From: Oceanisphaera sp. IT1-181
Lineage (GTDB): Bacteria; Pseudomonadota; Gammaproteobacteria; Enterobacterales; Aeromonadaceae
DNA: 64,000 nt
NCBI RefSeq assembly: GCF_033807535.1
Contig: NZ_CP136856.1
Coordinates: 87,001-151,000, forward strand
Direction of reading: 5' to 3'
Positions 41,841 to 50,957 of the stretch are shown piece by piece (position 1 is the stretch's first letter; the number at the start of each line of letters is the position of its first letter). Under the pieces are notes generated by a model. That model made no database searches. It had not been told where the DNA came from and saw nothing but the letters and a program-made list of their open reading frames with translations. The position numbers and the translations under genes were made by a program.

Positions 41841-42575
41841 ATGAGAATCAAGATTATCAACCCGAATACCACTCAGTCGTTTACCGACGCACTGCAGACA
41901 TTGGCGGATACAGTGTCTCGCCCCGATACCGAGATTCTCGCGGTCAGCCCAGCCAGTGGCCCAGCGTCTATCGAAAGCTTTTACGATGAAGCCCTGTCGG
42001 TGCCTGGCGTGCTGGAAGAAATTATCAAAGGCGACAGGGAAGAGAATATTGACGCCTATGTGCTAGCTTGTTTCGGCGACCCTGGGCTGTATGCCGCTCG
42101 GGAGCTAACCGATAAACCGGTGCTGGGTATTGCCGAAGCGGCTTTTCACATGGCGGTGATGAGCGGTGCCTATTTCACTATAGTGACCACGGCGCCTAGA
42201 GTGCGTTTCATGACCGAGCACTTGGTCAATCGCTATGGCTTTAGCGAGCAGTGCAAAAATATCCGTACCACACCGATGAAGGTATTGGATTTAGCTACCT
42301 CACCAGAAACTGCGATCGCAAAAGTGATTGCCGAATGCCTGTTAGCGATTAAAGAAGACCACGCCGAAGCCATAGTGCTGGGTTGTGCGGGTATGTCTCA
42401 GTATCGGGAGTATATCGAACAGCAAATTGGCATTCCGGTGATCGATGGCACAGTAGCAGCGGTCAAGCTGTGCGAGGCCATGGTGGATATGAAGCTGGGC
42501 ACCAGCAAGGTATTGACCTTCAGCTGGCCACGACCAGAAATGGCTCCCCAAGGGCGCCAACTCAATATCGCCTGA
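41841..42575 (+). CDS. Asp/Glu/hydantoin racemase family protein
   Basis: A 244-residue racemase-fold protein from the ATG at 41841, preceded by AAGGA; the frame extending upstream enters the operator repeat. Family features: MRIKIINPNTTQSFTDAL, VLACFGDPGL (first catalytic Cys region), VLGIAEAAFHMAV and IVLGCAGM (second catalytic Cys). Hydantoin racemase and allantoin racemase (HpxA) are the close functional options. It heads a cluster of NCS1 permeases and a GntR regulator, which favours a hydantoin or ureide substrate. Confidence 0.82.
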   Translation: MRIKIINPNTTQSFTDALQTLADTVSRPDTEILAVSPASGPASIESFYDEALSVPGVLEEIIKGDREENIDAYVLACFGDPGLYAARELTDKPVLGIAEAAFHMAVMSGAYFTIVTTAPRVRFMTEHLVNRYGFSEQCKNIRTTPMKVLDLATSPETAIAKVIAECLLAIKEDHAEAIVLGCAGMSQYREYIEQQIGIPVIDGTVAAVKLCEAMVDMKLGTSKVLTFSWPRPEMAPQGRQLNIA

Positions 42576-42665
42576 GGCGATAAATCGAGAACTGCACGGC
42601 TCACTGTGGTCGACAGAGAATGGGGTACTTAGCGCCCCGAGTGACGGAATACCGAGGATTTAACT

Positions 42666-44057
42666 ATGGCTATTCAGAATGTAAGCAACAGTGCCGCCAT
42701 TCCCATGCAAACCGGTAACGCAAAATCAGCCCAAGTGGCTGGCAGTCATGAGAAGAAGGCAGGAGACGAGTCACTTGCTCCCCAGAAAAATAGAATTATG
42801 GGTAGAGTTTCTTATTTTCTAGCTTGGTTTGGTGGTTGTGTATCAATTGGCACCTTTACTATGGGGTCTAGTATTGTTGGCACGCTCAACTTGTTACAAG
42901 CTTGCATAGCGATCTCGATAGGTTGTTTTAGTATCGGTATCGCTCTCGCGTTGAACGGGGCTGCAGGCTACAAGTACGGCATTCCTTTTATGGTACAAGC
43001 TAGGAGTTCATTTGGCTTTGTCGGTACCCGTTTTCCAGGTATGGTGCGAGCCGTGCCGGCTATCATATGGTATGGCTTTCAAAGTTGGATAGGTGCTGGG
43101 GCATTGAACGCAGCTTCAGCCGCTTTATTTGGTTTCGATAATCTAGTACTGTTTTTCGTGGTATTCCAATTCCTGCAGATTGGTTTGTCTATCCTCGGTT
43201 TTCAGGGTATTAAATGGTTAGAAAATATAGGTAGTGGCTTTATTCTAGTAGCGCTAGTTTATATGTTTTACAGCGTAATAAATAAGTTCGGTGATGATAT
43301 AGCTACTAATTTGGTGAATATTGAAGGTTCTTGGGGTTTGCCATTTTGGGGTGCCACTATGCTATTCCTGGGTGTTTATAGCACCATGATGTTGAACGTC
43401 AGTGATTACTCTCGTGAGCTAAAAGAAGGTACTAAGCCGGGTTGGTTGACGGTAATTTATTCCATGTCTATTCTGCCTTGTACTATTTTTATGGGCTTAA
43501 TTGGATTGATGGTGTCCGGCGCTACTGGTATATCTGATCCCATTCAGGTTTTCTCCAGTGCGGTTGATAACACGCCATTACTCGTTATTACTCTGTTATT
43601 TATTGCCTTCGCCCAAGTCACCACTAACGTACTTAATAACGTTATACCACCGACCTATATTTTAATGGATGTGTTTAAACTAAAGTTTCGCACCTCAACC
43701 ATTCTGGTTGGTTTGTTAGCTTTTTGTACCTTCCCTTGGAAATTGGTACAGGAAGACTCGGCAGCAGGATTACAGCTTTTCGTACAAACGTACTCTGCAT
43801 TCTTAGGGCCTATCTTTGCTGTTATGGTGGTGGATTACTTTATTCTACGGCGCCGTAAACTGGACTTAGATAAGCTTTATGACGAAAACGGTCCCTATAA
43901 AGGTATCAACTATGGCGCTGTGATTGCTGTAGTGGTTGGGGCTTGCGTAGCATTAACGTTCGTCTCTGTATCTTTGTACGCCAGTCTATTACCCGCCGGT
44001 ATTGTTTATTACCTGCTGATGCAGTATTGGAAGCCCTGCCAACGCTTCCGTTATTAA
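42666..44057 (+). CDS. NCS1 nucleobase/hydantoin-type permease
   Basis: A 463-residue inner-membrane symporter of the nucleobase-cation-symport-1 family. About 12 hydrophobic segments are present. SYFLAWFGGCVSIGTFTMGSSIVG lies near the start, then GYKYGIPFMVQARSSFGFVGTRFP, the SDYSRELKEGTKPGW loop and a C-terminal YFILRRRKLDLDKLY tail. It looks like the cytosine/purine permease branch. The DNA is visibly richer in A and T than the second permease gene downstream, which may indicate different origins. Confidence 0.88.
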   Translation: MAIQNVSNSAAIPMQTGNAKSAQVAGSHEKKAGDESLAPQKNRIMGRVSYFLAWFGGCVSIGTFTMGSSIVGTLNLLQACIAISIGCFSIGIALALNGAAGYKYGIPFMVQARSSFGFVGTRFPGMVRAVPAIIWYGFQSWIGAGALNAASAALFGFDNLVLFFVVFQFLQIGLSILGFQGIKWLENIGSGFILVALVYMFYSVINKFGDDIATNLVNIEGSWGLPFWGATMLFLGVYSTMMLNVSDYSRELKEGTKPGWLTVIYSMSILPCTIFMGLIGLMVSGATGISDPIQVFSSAVDNTPLLVITLLFIAFAQVTTNVLNNVIPPTYILMDVFKLKFRTSTILVGLLAFCTFPWKLVQEDSAAGLQLFVQTYSAFLGPIFAVMVVDYFILRRRKLDLDKLYDENGPYKGINYGAVIAVVVGACVALTFVSVSLYASLLPAGIVYYLLMQYWKPCQRFRY

Positions 44058-44060
44058 TCC

Positions 44061-44093
44061 AGAGGGGGGCCGGTCAACGGGCCCCTCTTTGTT
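44061..44093 (+). terminator. terminator between the two NCS1 genes
   Basis: AGAGGGGGGCC/GGGCCCCTCTTT-type stem, then TTTGTTT, just past the first permease. Confidence 0.75.
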
Positions 44094-44272
44094 TCAGCAT
44101 CTGTTTACCTTTCTAGATTATTTCTGCAGCAATTGGCAGGGGCTTTATACTAAAACAGAGCTGGTGCTGGGAGTCACTCCGCATACAGACGCAACAACGC
44201 AGTAACAGCGCGTTTATCCCGAGCGCAATTTAACCGTGAAAGGTTAGCAGACCCTAAATAAGGAATACCGAT

Positions 44273-45730
44273 ATGGATGATCGCCTCCTCGAAGTAAAAA
44301 GCCGAGATCCTTCTTTATATAACGAAGACTTAGCTCCCATTAAGCATAAAGACCGCAGCTGGGGTTGGTTTGAAATTTTTAACGTCTGGTCCAATGATAT
44401 TCAGAGTTTGTTTGGTTACAGCCTAGCCGCATCGCTGTTTTTGACCTACGGCCTGAATGGCTGGGCGGTGATGGGCGCCATTATTCTCGCCGGTTTTATT
44501 GTGATGATACTGGTGAACCTGACCGGTAAGCCCAGCGTGAAATACGGTATTCCCTTTCCCGTGCTCATTCGTTCCAGCATGGGTGTCAGAGGGGCGAACT
44601 TTCCGGCGCTGCTGCGCGCCATCGTGGGTATTTTCTGGTACGGCGTACAAACCTATTTTGCCTCGACGGCCGTTACCTTGTTGCTGACCTCCTTGTGGGG
44701 ACCGAGTGAGGGCGCCGGTTTCCTCGGCATGTCGGCAACGGCTTGGTTGTCGTTTGTTATTGTATGGCTGTTTCAGATTTTGCTGTTCTGGCAGGGGATC
44801 GACAAGATAAAGATATTTCTCAACCTGGCAGGTCCTCTGGTCTATCTGGTGATGGTGGTGTTGATGGTCATTGTCTGGGTAAAGGCCGGTGATCAGTTGC
44901 TACCCGCAGTCAGTACTATTTTCAGCAGTGCGGGTACCAAGGAGGGGAGTGACCTGGCGGCGTTCAGTGCCATTGTTGGTACTATGGTGGCTTACTTTGC
45001 TGCCGTGGTGATCAACTTCGGGGACTTTACTCGCTTCGTGCGTAGCGAAAGAGAGATGAAGATAGGCAACCTGCTGGGCCTGCCACTTAACGTCGCATTC
45101 TTCTCTTTTATCGCCTTGATGATTACCGCCGGTACCCTAGTTTTATTCGGGGAGGCGCTGACTAATCCGGCTGATATTATCGAGCGGGTAGACTCACTGC
45201 CACTGACCATAGTCGCGGCGCTGACCTTCTTTGCCGCCACCGTGGGCATCAACCTGGTCGCCAACTTTATACCGCCCGCCTATGATCTGGCTAACCTGTT
45301 TCCGAGAATGATCAGTTTCAGAATCGGGGGCTTGATCACGGCCATTATTGCCTTTTTCGTGGGCGCATTTTGGGTATCATTTATCAGCCAGATTGGCATC
45401 CCCGGCTTTGTTAATGCATTAGGGGCTATTGTGGCACCTTTCTACGGCATCATAGTGGTGGATTACTACCTGGTAAAACGACAGCAGCTGGATATGGAGC
45501 AGCTATTTTCGTCTGCCCCAACAGGAGCCTACTATTATCGGGGCGGCTGGAATGTTAAAGCACTACTGGCCTTTGCCATGGCGGCAACTTTCTCTATTTC
45601 GACCGTATTGCTCCCCAGCCTGGCCGACCTTAACGGCTATGGCTGGTTGATTGGTGCAGCCTTGGGCGGCATTTTCTACATCATTTTGGTCAAGATTACC
45701 GGAGCAGGAGTTAAAGATATCGCGCCCTAA
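44273..45730 (+). CDS. NCS1 allantoin/hydantoin-type permease
   Basis: A 485-residue NCS1 transporter, distinct in sequence from the preceding one. Motifs: LYNEDLAPIKHKDRSWGWFEIFNVWSNDIQSLFGYSL at the N-terminus (Mhp1/PucI-like), KPSVKYGIPFPVLIRSSMGVRGANFPALLRAIVGIFWYG, INFGDFTRFVRSEREMKIGN and DYYLVKRQQLDMEQLF. The PucI/Mhp1 branch carries allantoin, uracil or hydantoins. It lies after a terminator and a 180-bp gap, so it may have its own promoter. Confidence 0.88.
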   Translation: MDDRLLEVKSRDPSLYNEDLAPIKHKDRSWGWFEIFNVWSNDIQSLFGYSLAASLFLTYGLNGWAVMGAIILAGFIVMILVNLTGKPSVKYGIPFPVLIRSSMGVRGANFPALLRAIVGIFWYGVQTYFASTAVTLLLTSLWGPSEGAGFLGMSATAWLSFVIVWLFQILLFWQGIDKIKIFLNLAGPLVYLVMVVLMVIVWVKAGDQLLPAVSTIFSSAGTKEGSDLAAFSAIVGTMVAYFAAVVINFGDFTRFVRSEREMKIGNLLGLPLNVAFFSFIALMITAGTLVLFGEALTNPADIIERVDSLPLTIVAALTFFAATVGINLVANFIPPAYDLANLFPRMISFRIGGLITAIIAFFVGAFWVSFISQIGIPGFVNALGAIVAPFYGIIVVDYYLVKRQQLDMEQLFSSAPTGAYYYRGGWNVKALLAFAMAATFSISTVLLPSLADLNGYGWLIGAALGGIFYIILVKITGAGVKDIAP

Positions 45731-45750
45731 ACTCTGACTGAGTACAACAG

Positions 45751-45774
45751 AAAGGGCTGCGGCCCTTTCTTTTT
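45751..45774 (+). terminator. terminator after the second NCS1 gene
   Basis: AAAGGGC/GCCCTTT with TGCG loop and T-run, 20 bp past the stop. Confidence 0.85.
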
Positions 45775-45795
45775 AACGAAAGACACTATTATTGT

Positions 45796-45814
45796 TCACA
45801 ATTATACCTTGTGA
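45796..45814. promoter_or_regulatory. candidate operator upstream of the GntR gene
   Basis: TCACAA/TTGTGA inverted repeat around 7 nt (TTATACC), about 110 bp before the GntR start. A TATTGTT element just before it recalls the operator at 41769-41810. CRP-like features are also possible. Confidence 0.4.
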
Positions 45815-45926
45815 TAATCTAAGTTTGTTGTTTTTTGGACAAAAGTGCAATTCTGGTCGGGTATTCTGTCAGCGAGCGTGACAGGGTTGTTGGCCAAACA
45901 TTTGCTATTCATATCAAGGTAGCGCC

Positions 45927-46625
45927 ATGCATAATAATAAAAACACAGAGCAGGATAAAGTTTACCAACGTATTTGGGAAGCGATAGTGGCCCACAAGCT
46001 GCTGCCTGGCACCCGTTTGAAGGAAGAAGAGTTAAGTGAGGCGTTTGGTTTGAGCCGTGGGTTTGTGCGTAAGCTATTGTTGCAATTGTCTTACCATAAA
46101 TTAGTTAACTTGGTCCCCAATAGTGGAGCTTTTGTGGCCGAACCTTCACCGGAAGAGGCTCGTGAGATTTTTCAAGCGCGTCGTTTGATTGAGGCTGAGT
46201 TGGTACGAGAGCTGGCTAGTAAGTGTACGGTTCGAGAGAAGGAACAGCTGCAAGAACACTTGAAGCAAGAACATGACGCGATAGAGAGAGGCGATCAGAG
46301 TTTACGCATTCGTTTATCGGGTGAATTTCATCTGTTGATTGGCAAGCTGGCAAATAAGCCGGTGCTTACCTCTTTTCTGCATGAAATTATCCCGCGTTCA
46401 TCACTGATAGTGGCGCTCTATCAGGGGGCGGGTAAAGGCAAGAGTGGTCATGGCGGTTTGTCATGTAGTGAGCATAATGTTTTGTTGGATGCGATTGCTA
46501 ATCATCAAGTAGAGCAAGCAGTAGCGCTAATGATTAGCCATCTCAACGACATTGAAGCTCAGTTACAGCTGGAGCCGGTTACAGATAAAGGTGTTGATCT
46601 GAAGTATATTTTTGCTGATGCCTGA
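45927..46625 (+). CDS. GntR-family transcriptional regulator (FCD type)
   Basis: A 232-residue regulator with an N-terminal winged helix-turn-helix (about 10-78: KVYQRIWEAIVAHKLLPGTRLKEEELSEAFGLSRGFVRKLLLQLS). It has a C-terminal all-alpha FCD ligand domain (about 90-220) with a metal-site-like DxxxH-type pattern (EFHLLIGKLANK, then SEHNVLLDAIANHQVEQAVALM and HLNDIEAQL). The FCD type often senses organic acids or amines. Located directly downstream of the permeases, it probably controls the racemase-permease genes. Confidence 0.88.
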   Translation: MHNNKNTEQDKVYQRIWEAIVAHKLLPGTRLKEEELSEAFGLSRGFVRKLLLQLSYHKLVNLVPNSGAFVAEPSPEEAREIFQARRLIEAELVRELASKCTVREKEQLQEHLKQEHDAIERGDQSLRIRLSGEFHLLIGKLANKPVLTSFLHEIIPRSSLIVALYQGAGKGKSGHGGLSCSEHNVLLDAIANHQVEQAVALMISHLNDIEAQLQLEPVTDKGVDLKYIFADA

Positions 46626-46679
46626 GGCGATAAACTCAGATAGTGACATAATGAGTCGATATCGAATGTTGCCGTGATT

Positions 46680-46706
46680 AAAAAACCCTCCGCCGGAGGG
46701 TTTTTT
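46680..46706 (+). terminator. terminator after the GntR gene
   Basis: AAAAACCCTCC/GGAGGGTTTTT stem with GCC-type loop, about 55 bp past the stop. Confidence 0.9.
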
Positions 46707-46855
46707 AATGGTGTTATCTGCTCGGGGCTATTGATGGCGGTTGACTATAAAGTGCAGTTGCCTATCATCTTAACAAGCTGATTTTTAATGAAATTATGGC
46801 AATCATAACGACGGTATTCATCGCCTGAGTCTGTATTTTATGGAGTGAAGTAAAT

Positions 46856-47338
46856 ATGTCTGATTTAGATTTTATTAAGACCACCATAGAGCTGGCGCGC
46901 GATAACGTAGTGCGTGGCGGCCAACCGTTTGGCGCGCTGTTAGTGCGTGATGGCGTGGTGTTAGCCGATGGCGTAAACGAAAGCTATATCGATCACGATG
47001 CCACTGCTCATGCAGAAATTCAGGCCATTCGTAATGCCGGCAAGCAGCACAAAACCACCTCTTTTGCCGGCAGTACTATGTATGCCAGCGGTAAGCCTTG
47101 CGCCATGTGCATGGCGGCCATGATCCAAGCTGGCGTGTCTAAGTTGGTGTACTGCGCCGATGACGATGTGGGCGAGGACTACGGCTGGTCGACCGAGTAT
47201 TTATATGAGCGCATGCAGCGCGACTTTGGCAGCCAAGGTATAGAAACCACGCACTTGCCGTTAGATGAAAAAACTCAAGTATTTGAGCAATACCAAGCCA
47301 AAGTTGGCCAAGGCAGCAACGAGCAAATGAAAGATTAA
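46856..47338 (+). CDS. CMP/dCMP-type (nucleoside or guanine-like) deaminase
   Basis: A 160-residue zinc-dependent deaminase. The catalytic HAE is in ATAHAEIQAIRNAG. The zinc-binding PCAMC is in ASGKPCAMCMAAMIQAGVSKLVY. No other domain is fused. GuaD-type guanine deaminases and cytosine/creatinine-type deaminases share this architecture. The neighbouring permeases and racemase suggest a purine or ureide substrate (inference). It follows the GntR gene after a terminator and likely has its own promoter. Confidence 0.85.
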   Translation: MSDLDFIKTTIELARDNVVRGGQPFGALLVRDGVVLADGVNESYIDHDATAHAEIQAIRNAGKQHKTTSFAGSTMYASGKPCAMCMAAMIQAGVSKLVYCADDDVGEDYGWSTEYLYERMQRDFGSQGIETTHLPLDEKTQVFEQYQAKVGQGSNEQMKD

Positions 47339-47400
47339 AAACAGCGCCTAGCGCCCGGCGCCCAGCACCAAGCTAAACAAAGAGCGGTGTTTATTTTTAT

Positions 47401-47430
47401 GCCGTCATCCTGACGCACGTCAGGATCTCG
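47401..47430. repeat. REP-like palindrome
   Basis: GCCGTCATCCTGACGCACGT... TCCTGAC/GTCAGGA palindrome. Confidence 0.75.
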
Positions 47431-47439
47431 CTGTAGGTC

Positions 47440-48060
47440 TTACTGACTAAAAGACAGGTCTGCAAAGCTTCTTTGTTACGAGAGTCGCAGAAGAACACGG
47501 AAAAATAGAGATCAGATCTGAAAGTGAAAGGCAGCGACGAGCACCAAGCTAAACAAAGGGCGGTGTTTTTTTTACGACGTCATCCTGACGCACGTCAGGA
47601 CCTCAATTAGGTCTTAGTAACTAAAACCCATTTGCAACGGAAGAACACAGAAGAACACGGAAAAATAGAGATCAGATCTGAAAGGGATTATTGATAGTAA
47701 GAGCCAAACACCAGAACCTTAACGAGGAGAGCCCTTACCACAAAGGTCTTAGTCACTCGTCGATCTTATCTTGGCTTAATTTTTCTGCGCTTATCTTAAA
47801 CAGAGAGTTGCGGGTTCCGTTGCAGGTTAGTCCTTGGTCTCTAAGATCTAGACCTAAAACCAGTTGGCAACGGAATCCACAGAATCCACGGAATATAGAG
47901 ATTAGATCTGACAAAGCCAGAGAAGCCTTAATGGGTAAGAGCAAGCAGCAGAGCCTGACCAAGGGGGGCTCTTACCATTAAAGTCTTTTATTAGTTTTCG
48001 CTTGTGACCTTTTCTGTGGGTTCCGTGTATTCCGTGGCGAAAAAGTCTTTGGTTTTTAAC
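47440..48060. repeat. repeat-rich region with CACGGAA-type elements
   Basis: About 620 bp without a gene, holding several CACGGAA-type pieces. The near-duplicate segments AGAACACGGAAAAATAGAGA at 47484-47515 and 47650-47680, each ending in ATCAGATCTGAAAG, are followed by a facing pair at 47868-47905 and 48008-48042. A further REP-like palindrome lies at 47575-47605. No protein is supported; the 96-codon frame here crosses the repeats. Confidence 0.7.
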
Positions 48061-48082
48061 GCTCATCCTTGAGGAGCTCACC

Positions 48083-48745
48083 ATTAAACATCTGATCTTG
48101 ATTAACCCGAATGGTAATAGTGATGCCACAGCTGCCATGGTGGAGCAGGCGCAAAACATGTTGGGGCCAAACGTGCGCGTGACCGGCAAAACCAATACGC
48201 AAGCGCCAACCTTACTGGCCACACCTGCGGATATGCAGCTCGCAGAGCAAGGCGTGTTAGCGTTAGGCCTGCAAGCCGCACAAGCGCTGACGGATTTAGA
48301 GAAAACCGGCGCCATTATCATCGCGGCCTTTAGTGATCCCGGTTTAAGCGCGTTGCGTGCTCAGGTATCGATGCCGGTATTGGGTATCGGTGAGTCGGCA
48401 TTTTTAGAAGCGGCGACTCAGTATGGTCGTTTCGGTATCGTCACCATCACGCCAGATGCGGATTTTCTGGCCTCGTTTAGCGCAAGAGCAACGGCGCTAG
48501 GTATTAGTGACCAGTACTGCGGCGCCCGCGTCACCCAAGGTAACGCACAAGCGCTATTGGCGAATCCAGCATTGTTAGATGCGGCATTAAGCGCGGCCAT
48601 TACCGAGTCTATGATGGACGGGGCGCAGGCCATTATCCTTGGCGGCGGGCCACTGTCGGCGGCGGCAGCACGGCTACAGAGTCAATTTGACGTGCCGCTG
48701 ATCAATCCAGTGGCAGCTGCTGCACGAGCGGCGTTTAAGGACTAA
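48083..48745 (+). CDS. second Asp/Glu racemase family protein, ATT start inferred
   Basis: A 220-residue racemase-fold protein. The likely start is ATT 48083: GAGGAG lies 6 nt upstream and the reading gives (M)KHLILINPNGNSDATAAM, the usual family opening. The TTG at 48098, 15 bp later, would remove the first strand and has no ribosome site. Family motifs include IIIAAFSDPGLSALRAQV (catalytic Cys position replaced by Ser/Asp context), VLGIGESAFLEAATQYGRFGIVT and AIILGGGPLSAAAARL. The usual second Cys in the LGCAG motif is GGGP here, so catalytic competence is doubtful. It may be a racemase relative without that activity. Confidence 0.75.
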   Translation: MKHLILINPNGNSDATAAMVEQAQNMLGPNVRVTGKTNTQAPTLLATPADMQLAEQGVLALGLQAAQALTDLEKTGAIIIAAFSDPGLSALRAQVSMPVLGIGESAFLEAATQYGRFGIVTITPDADFLASFSARATALGISDQYCGARVTQGNAQALLANPALLDAALSAAITESMMDGAQAIILGGGPLSAAAARLQSQFDVPLINPVAAAARAAFKD

Positions 48746-49275
48746 TGCTGAATGTTGAAGAAAACCGGTGAGGAGTAAGGGGTAAAGAGTTAAGTGAACG
48801 AGCCCACAGCTGCGCCGATATCAGCCTATTGCACGAATGTAGTCGCGCGCTTTAGCCGCGAAATGGCGCGCAGCGCCATCTCAACGCCATGTCCGTCCCA
48901 GAGCGGTGTTTATCTTGATGCCGTCATCCGAATAAAACCGGTGAGGAGTGAAAGGTAAATGGTGAAGAGGACGAGCTAACATAGAGCGTTTTTTGTAGGC
49001 GAACGCTTGCTCTCGCATTTCGACGAAGGCGGAACGGTCTCAGATCGTGAAGGGTAAAGTGGATGAGCCAAATGCCAAACCGTCAGAAGGCGAGCTCTTA
49101 CCATAAAGTATCTTTGGCTCTTGTGACCTGCGTCTGTGAGTTCCGTGTTTTTCCGTGGCCAAAATAGCCCTGTTTGTATCTCTAAGCTCGGCGCTTGGCG
49201 CTGTTAACACTTGTCGCCCGTGAACTCTTCTGTGGCAAAAACAGCTTTGGCTCTAGATCTGAAGTGCTTATTATT
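48746..49275. other. 530-bp intergenic stretch of dispersed repeats
   Basis: No gene seen. It contains a GTAGTCGCGCGCTTTAGCCG-type repeat (about 48840-48870), degenerate GTGAGGAGTGAAAGG strings, a GCGAACGCTTGCTCTCGCAT piece (49005-49030) also found at 18360-18395 and 58805-58835, and a CACGGAA fragment (49128-49160). Confidence 0.6.
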
Positions 49276-50385
49276 TTATTCAGCAATCGCATATCGAGTG
49301 CTGCGTCCGCCGCCGGGCAGCTTAATTAATACATTCAGCTCAATCAAAGCCGTGAGGTGGCGGGTGGCGGTGGCTTTACTCACCTTAGCCACCCGCTGAT
49401 ATTGCGTGGCATTAATACCCAATGCAAAGTCACCATCCAGTAAGCGATTAAGTACTTTACGCTGGGGTTCCAACAGCGGCTTGTCGCTATGTTGCTGCCA
49501 AAATTTAGCTTTCAATAGCGTGCGCTCAATTTTGTTGAGTGCATCAGCCAAAGCCTCCAGTAAGGCATCACAAAACCAACTGATCCACAGCGTGATATCC
49601 AGCCCACCTTTTTGCGTGGCTTCCAACACCTCATAATACTGACTGCGCTGTTTTAAGATGGCTTCTGACATGGCGTATAAGCGGATGCTTTGCTGATCTG
49701 CCTGTGCTAGTGCACGGTCGGTGAGTGCCCGAGTGATACGGCCATTACCATCCTCAAACGGATGCAGGGTTATGAACCACAGATGGGTGATAGCGGCGCG
49801 AGCAATCGGATCTAACAGAGGGTCCTGCAACGACTGATTAAACCAGTGTATAAAAAGCTTGAGCTCTGCATCAATGTGCCCACGCGCTGGCGCTTGGTAA
49901 TGGACTTTTGGCTTATCGATGGGGCCAGACACTATTTGCATGGTCGCCTCGCCGCGCAAGGTGCCACCCTCTATCTGGTGCATTAATGATGTTTGCCCCT
50001 GAAACAACCAGTAGTGCCATTGCAGCAGAGTATTGAGCGTCAACGGCTGCCGCCATTCGGTCACGGCATCTTTCATTAGGCTCGCCACGCCAAAGGACTT
50101 ATCAGAAACCGCTACCGGGCTATCAATATTTATGCCCAACTGGCGTGCGAGTGAAGAACGTACGCTATAGATATCCAACTTTTCACTTTCAATCGCCGAC
50201 GAGGCAACAATATTGGCCAGCAAGGCATCTAGGCTAAAAATTTCGTCGGCTGCCACTAAAGAGGCTTTACCGCTTAATAGGCCTAAGCGGTGGTGCACAG
50301 CACGCAGTTTGGGCTGAACAGTACTTTCCTGCCAAGTAAAGTGCGGCCAGTCAGCCTGTTGCCAAAGCCACAGAGGTGTTGTCAT
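49276..50385 (-). CDS. Fic family protein (DUF4172 N-terminal domain)
   Basis: A Fic-fold AMP-transferase-type protein of 369 residues from the ATG at 50385 (MTTPLWLWQQADWPHFTW), which has AAGGG upstream; the longer frame is unsupported. The N-terminal DUF4172 segment is the WLWQQADWPHFTW block. A class II inhibitory helix appears as SSAIES (about 62-67). The active motif HPFEDGNGRI at 208-217 has the catalytic His and the ATP-binding NGR. A winged-helix domain lies at the C-terminus. Targets are unknown; related proteins are regulators or toxin-like effectors. It lies between two repeat-rich stretches. Confidence 0.88.
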   Translation of the reverse strand: MTTPLWLWQQADWPHFTWQESTVQPKLRAVHHRLGLLSGKASLVAADEIFSLDALLANIVASSAIESEKLDIYSVRSSLARQLGINIDSPVAVSDKSFGVASLMKDAVTEWRQPLTLNTLLQWHYWLFQGQTSLMHQIEGGTLRGEATMQIVSGPIDKPKVHYQAPARGHIDAELKLFIHWFNQSLQDPLLDPIARAAITHLWFITLHPFEDGNGRITRALTDRALAQADQQSIRLYAMSEAILKQRSQYYEVLEATQKGGLDITLWISWFCDALLEALADALNKIERTLLKAKFWQQHSDKPLLEPQRKVLNRLLDGDFALGINATQYQRVAKVSKATATRHLTALIELNVLIKLPGGGRSTRYAIAE

Positions 50386-50890
50386 CAGAGCCCTTAATAT
50401 CGAATAAGCGAAGTGTGAGCCGATTAGACCTTCTAATTGGCTCGCATAATGAGCCGAAAGATAGCTTTGTTCGGCCCATACCACAAGCGCGGTGTTTATT
50501 GATAGCCGATGAGGAGTGAGGCGTAAGGGGTGAGGGGGACGAGCCCACAGCAGCGCCGATATTCACATGGTGCAGCAAAGCTGTTGCTTTGCGGTAGTCG
50601 CGTGCTTTAGCCGCGAAATGGTGCGCAGCGCCATCCCATGCACAAGTTCATCCCAGAGCGGTATGTATCTTGATGCCGTCATCCTGAACTCGTTTCAGGA
50701 TCTCGCTCTAAGTTTTTAAAGACTAAAACCTATTTGCCACGGAAGGCACGGACAAAGGTCGGAAAAATAGTGATCAGATCTGAAAGAGATAAGGCCAAGA
50801 TAAAAGCATTATAAGGGCCAAGCTGAACAAGAGCGGGGTTTACAGCGGCACCAATATCTGAATGTTGCACGAATGTAGTCGCGTGCTTCA

Positions 50891-50957
50891 GCCGCGGGTT
50901 CAGCGGAGCAGAATAGTATTAAGCCCTATAAACACAGGCAGCATTGATATCTGTATA
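50891..50957 (+). repeat. 67-bp direct repeat, first copy
   Basis: GCCGCGGGTTCAGCGGAGCA... matches 51608-51674 with one mismatch over 67 bp. Confidence 0.8.

Noticed and set aside
47691..47981. 96-codon frame in repeat DNA
   Set aside because: It runs through the CACGGAA-type elements and shares its sequence with intergenic copies elsewhere.
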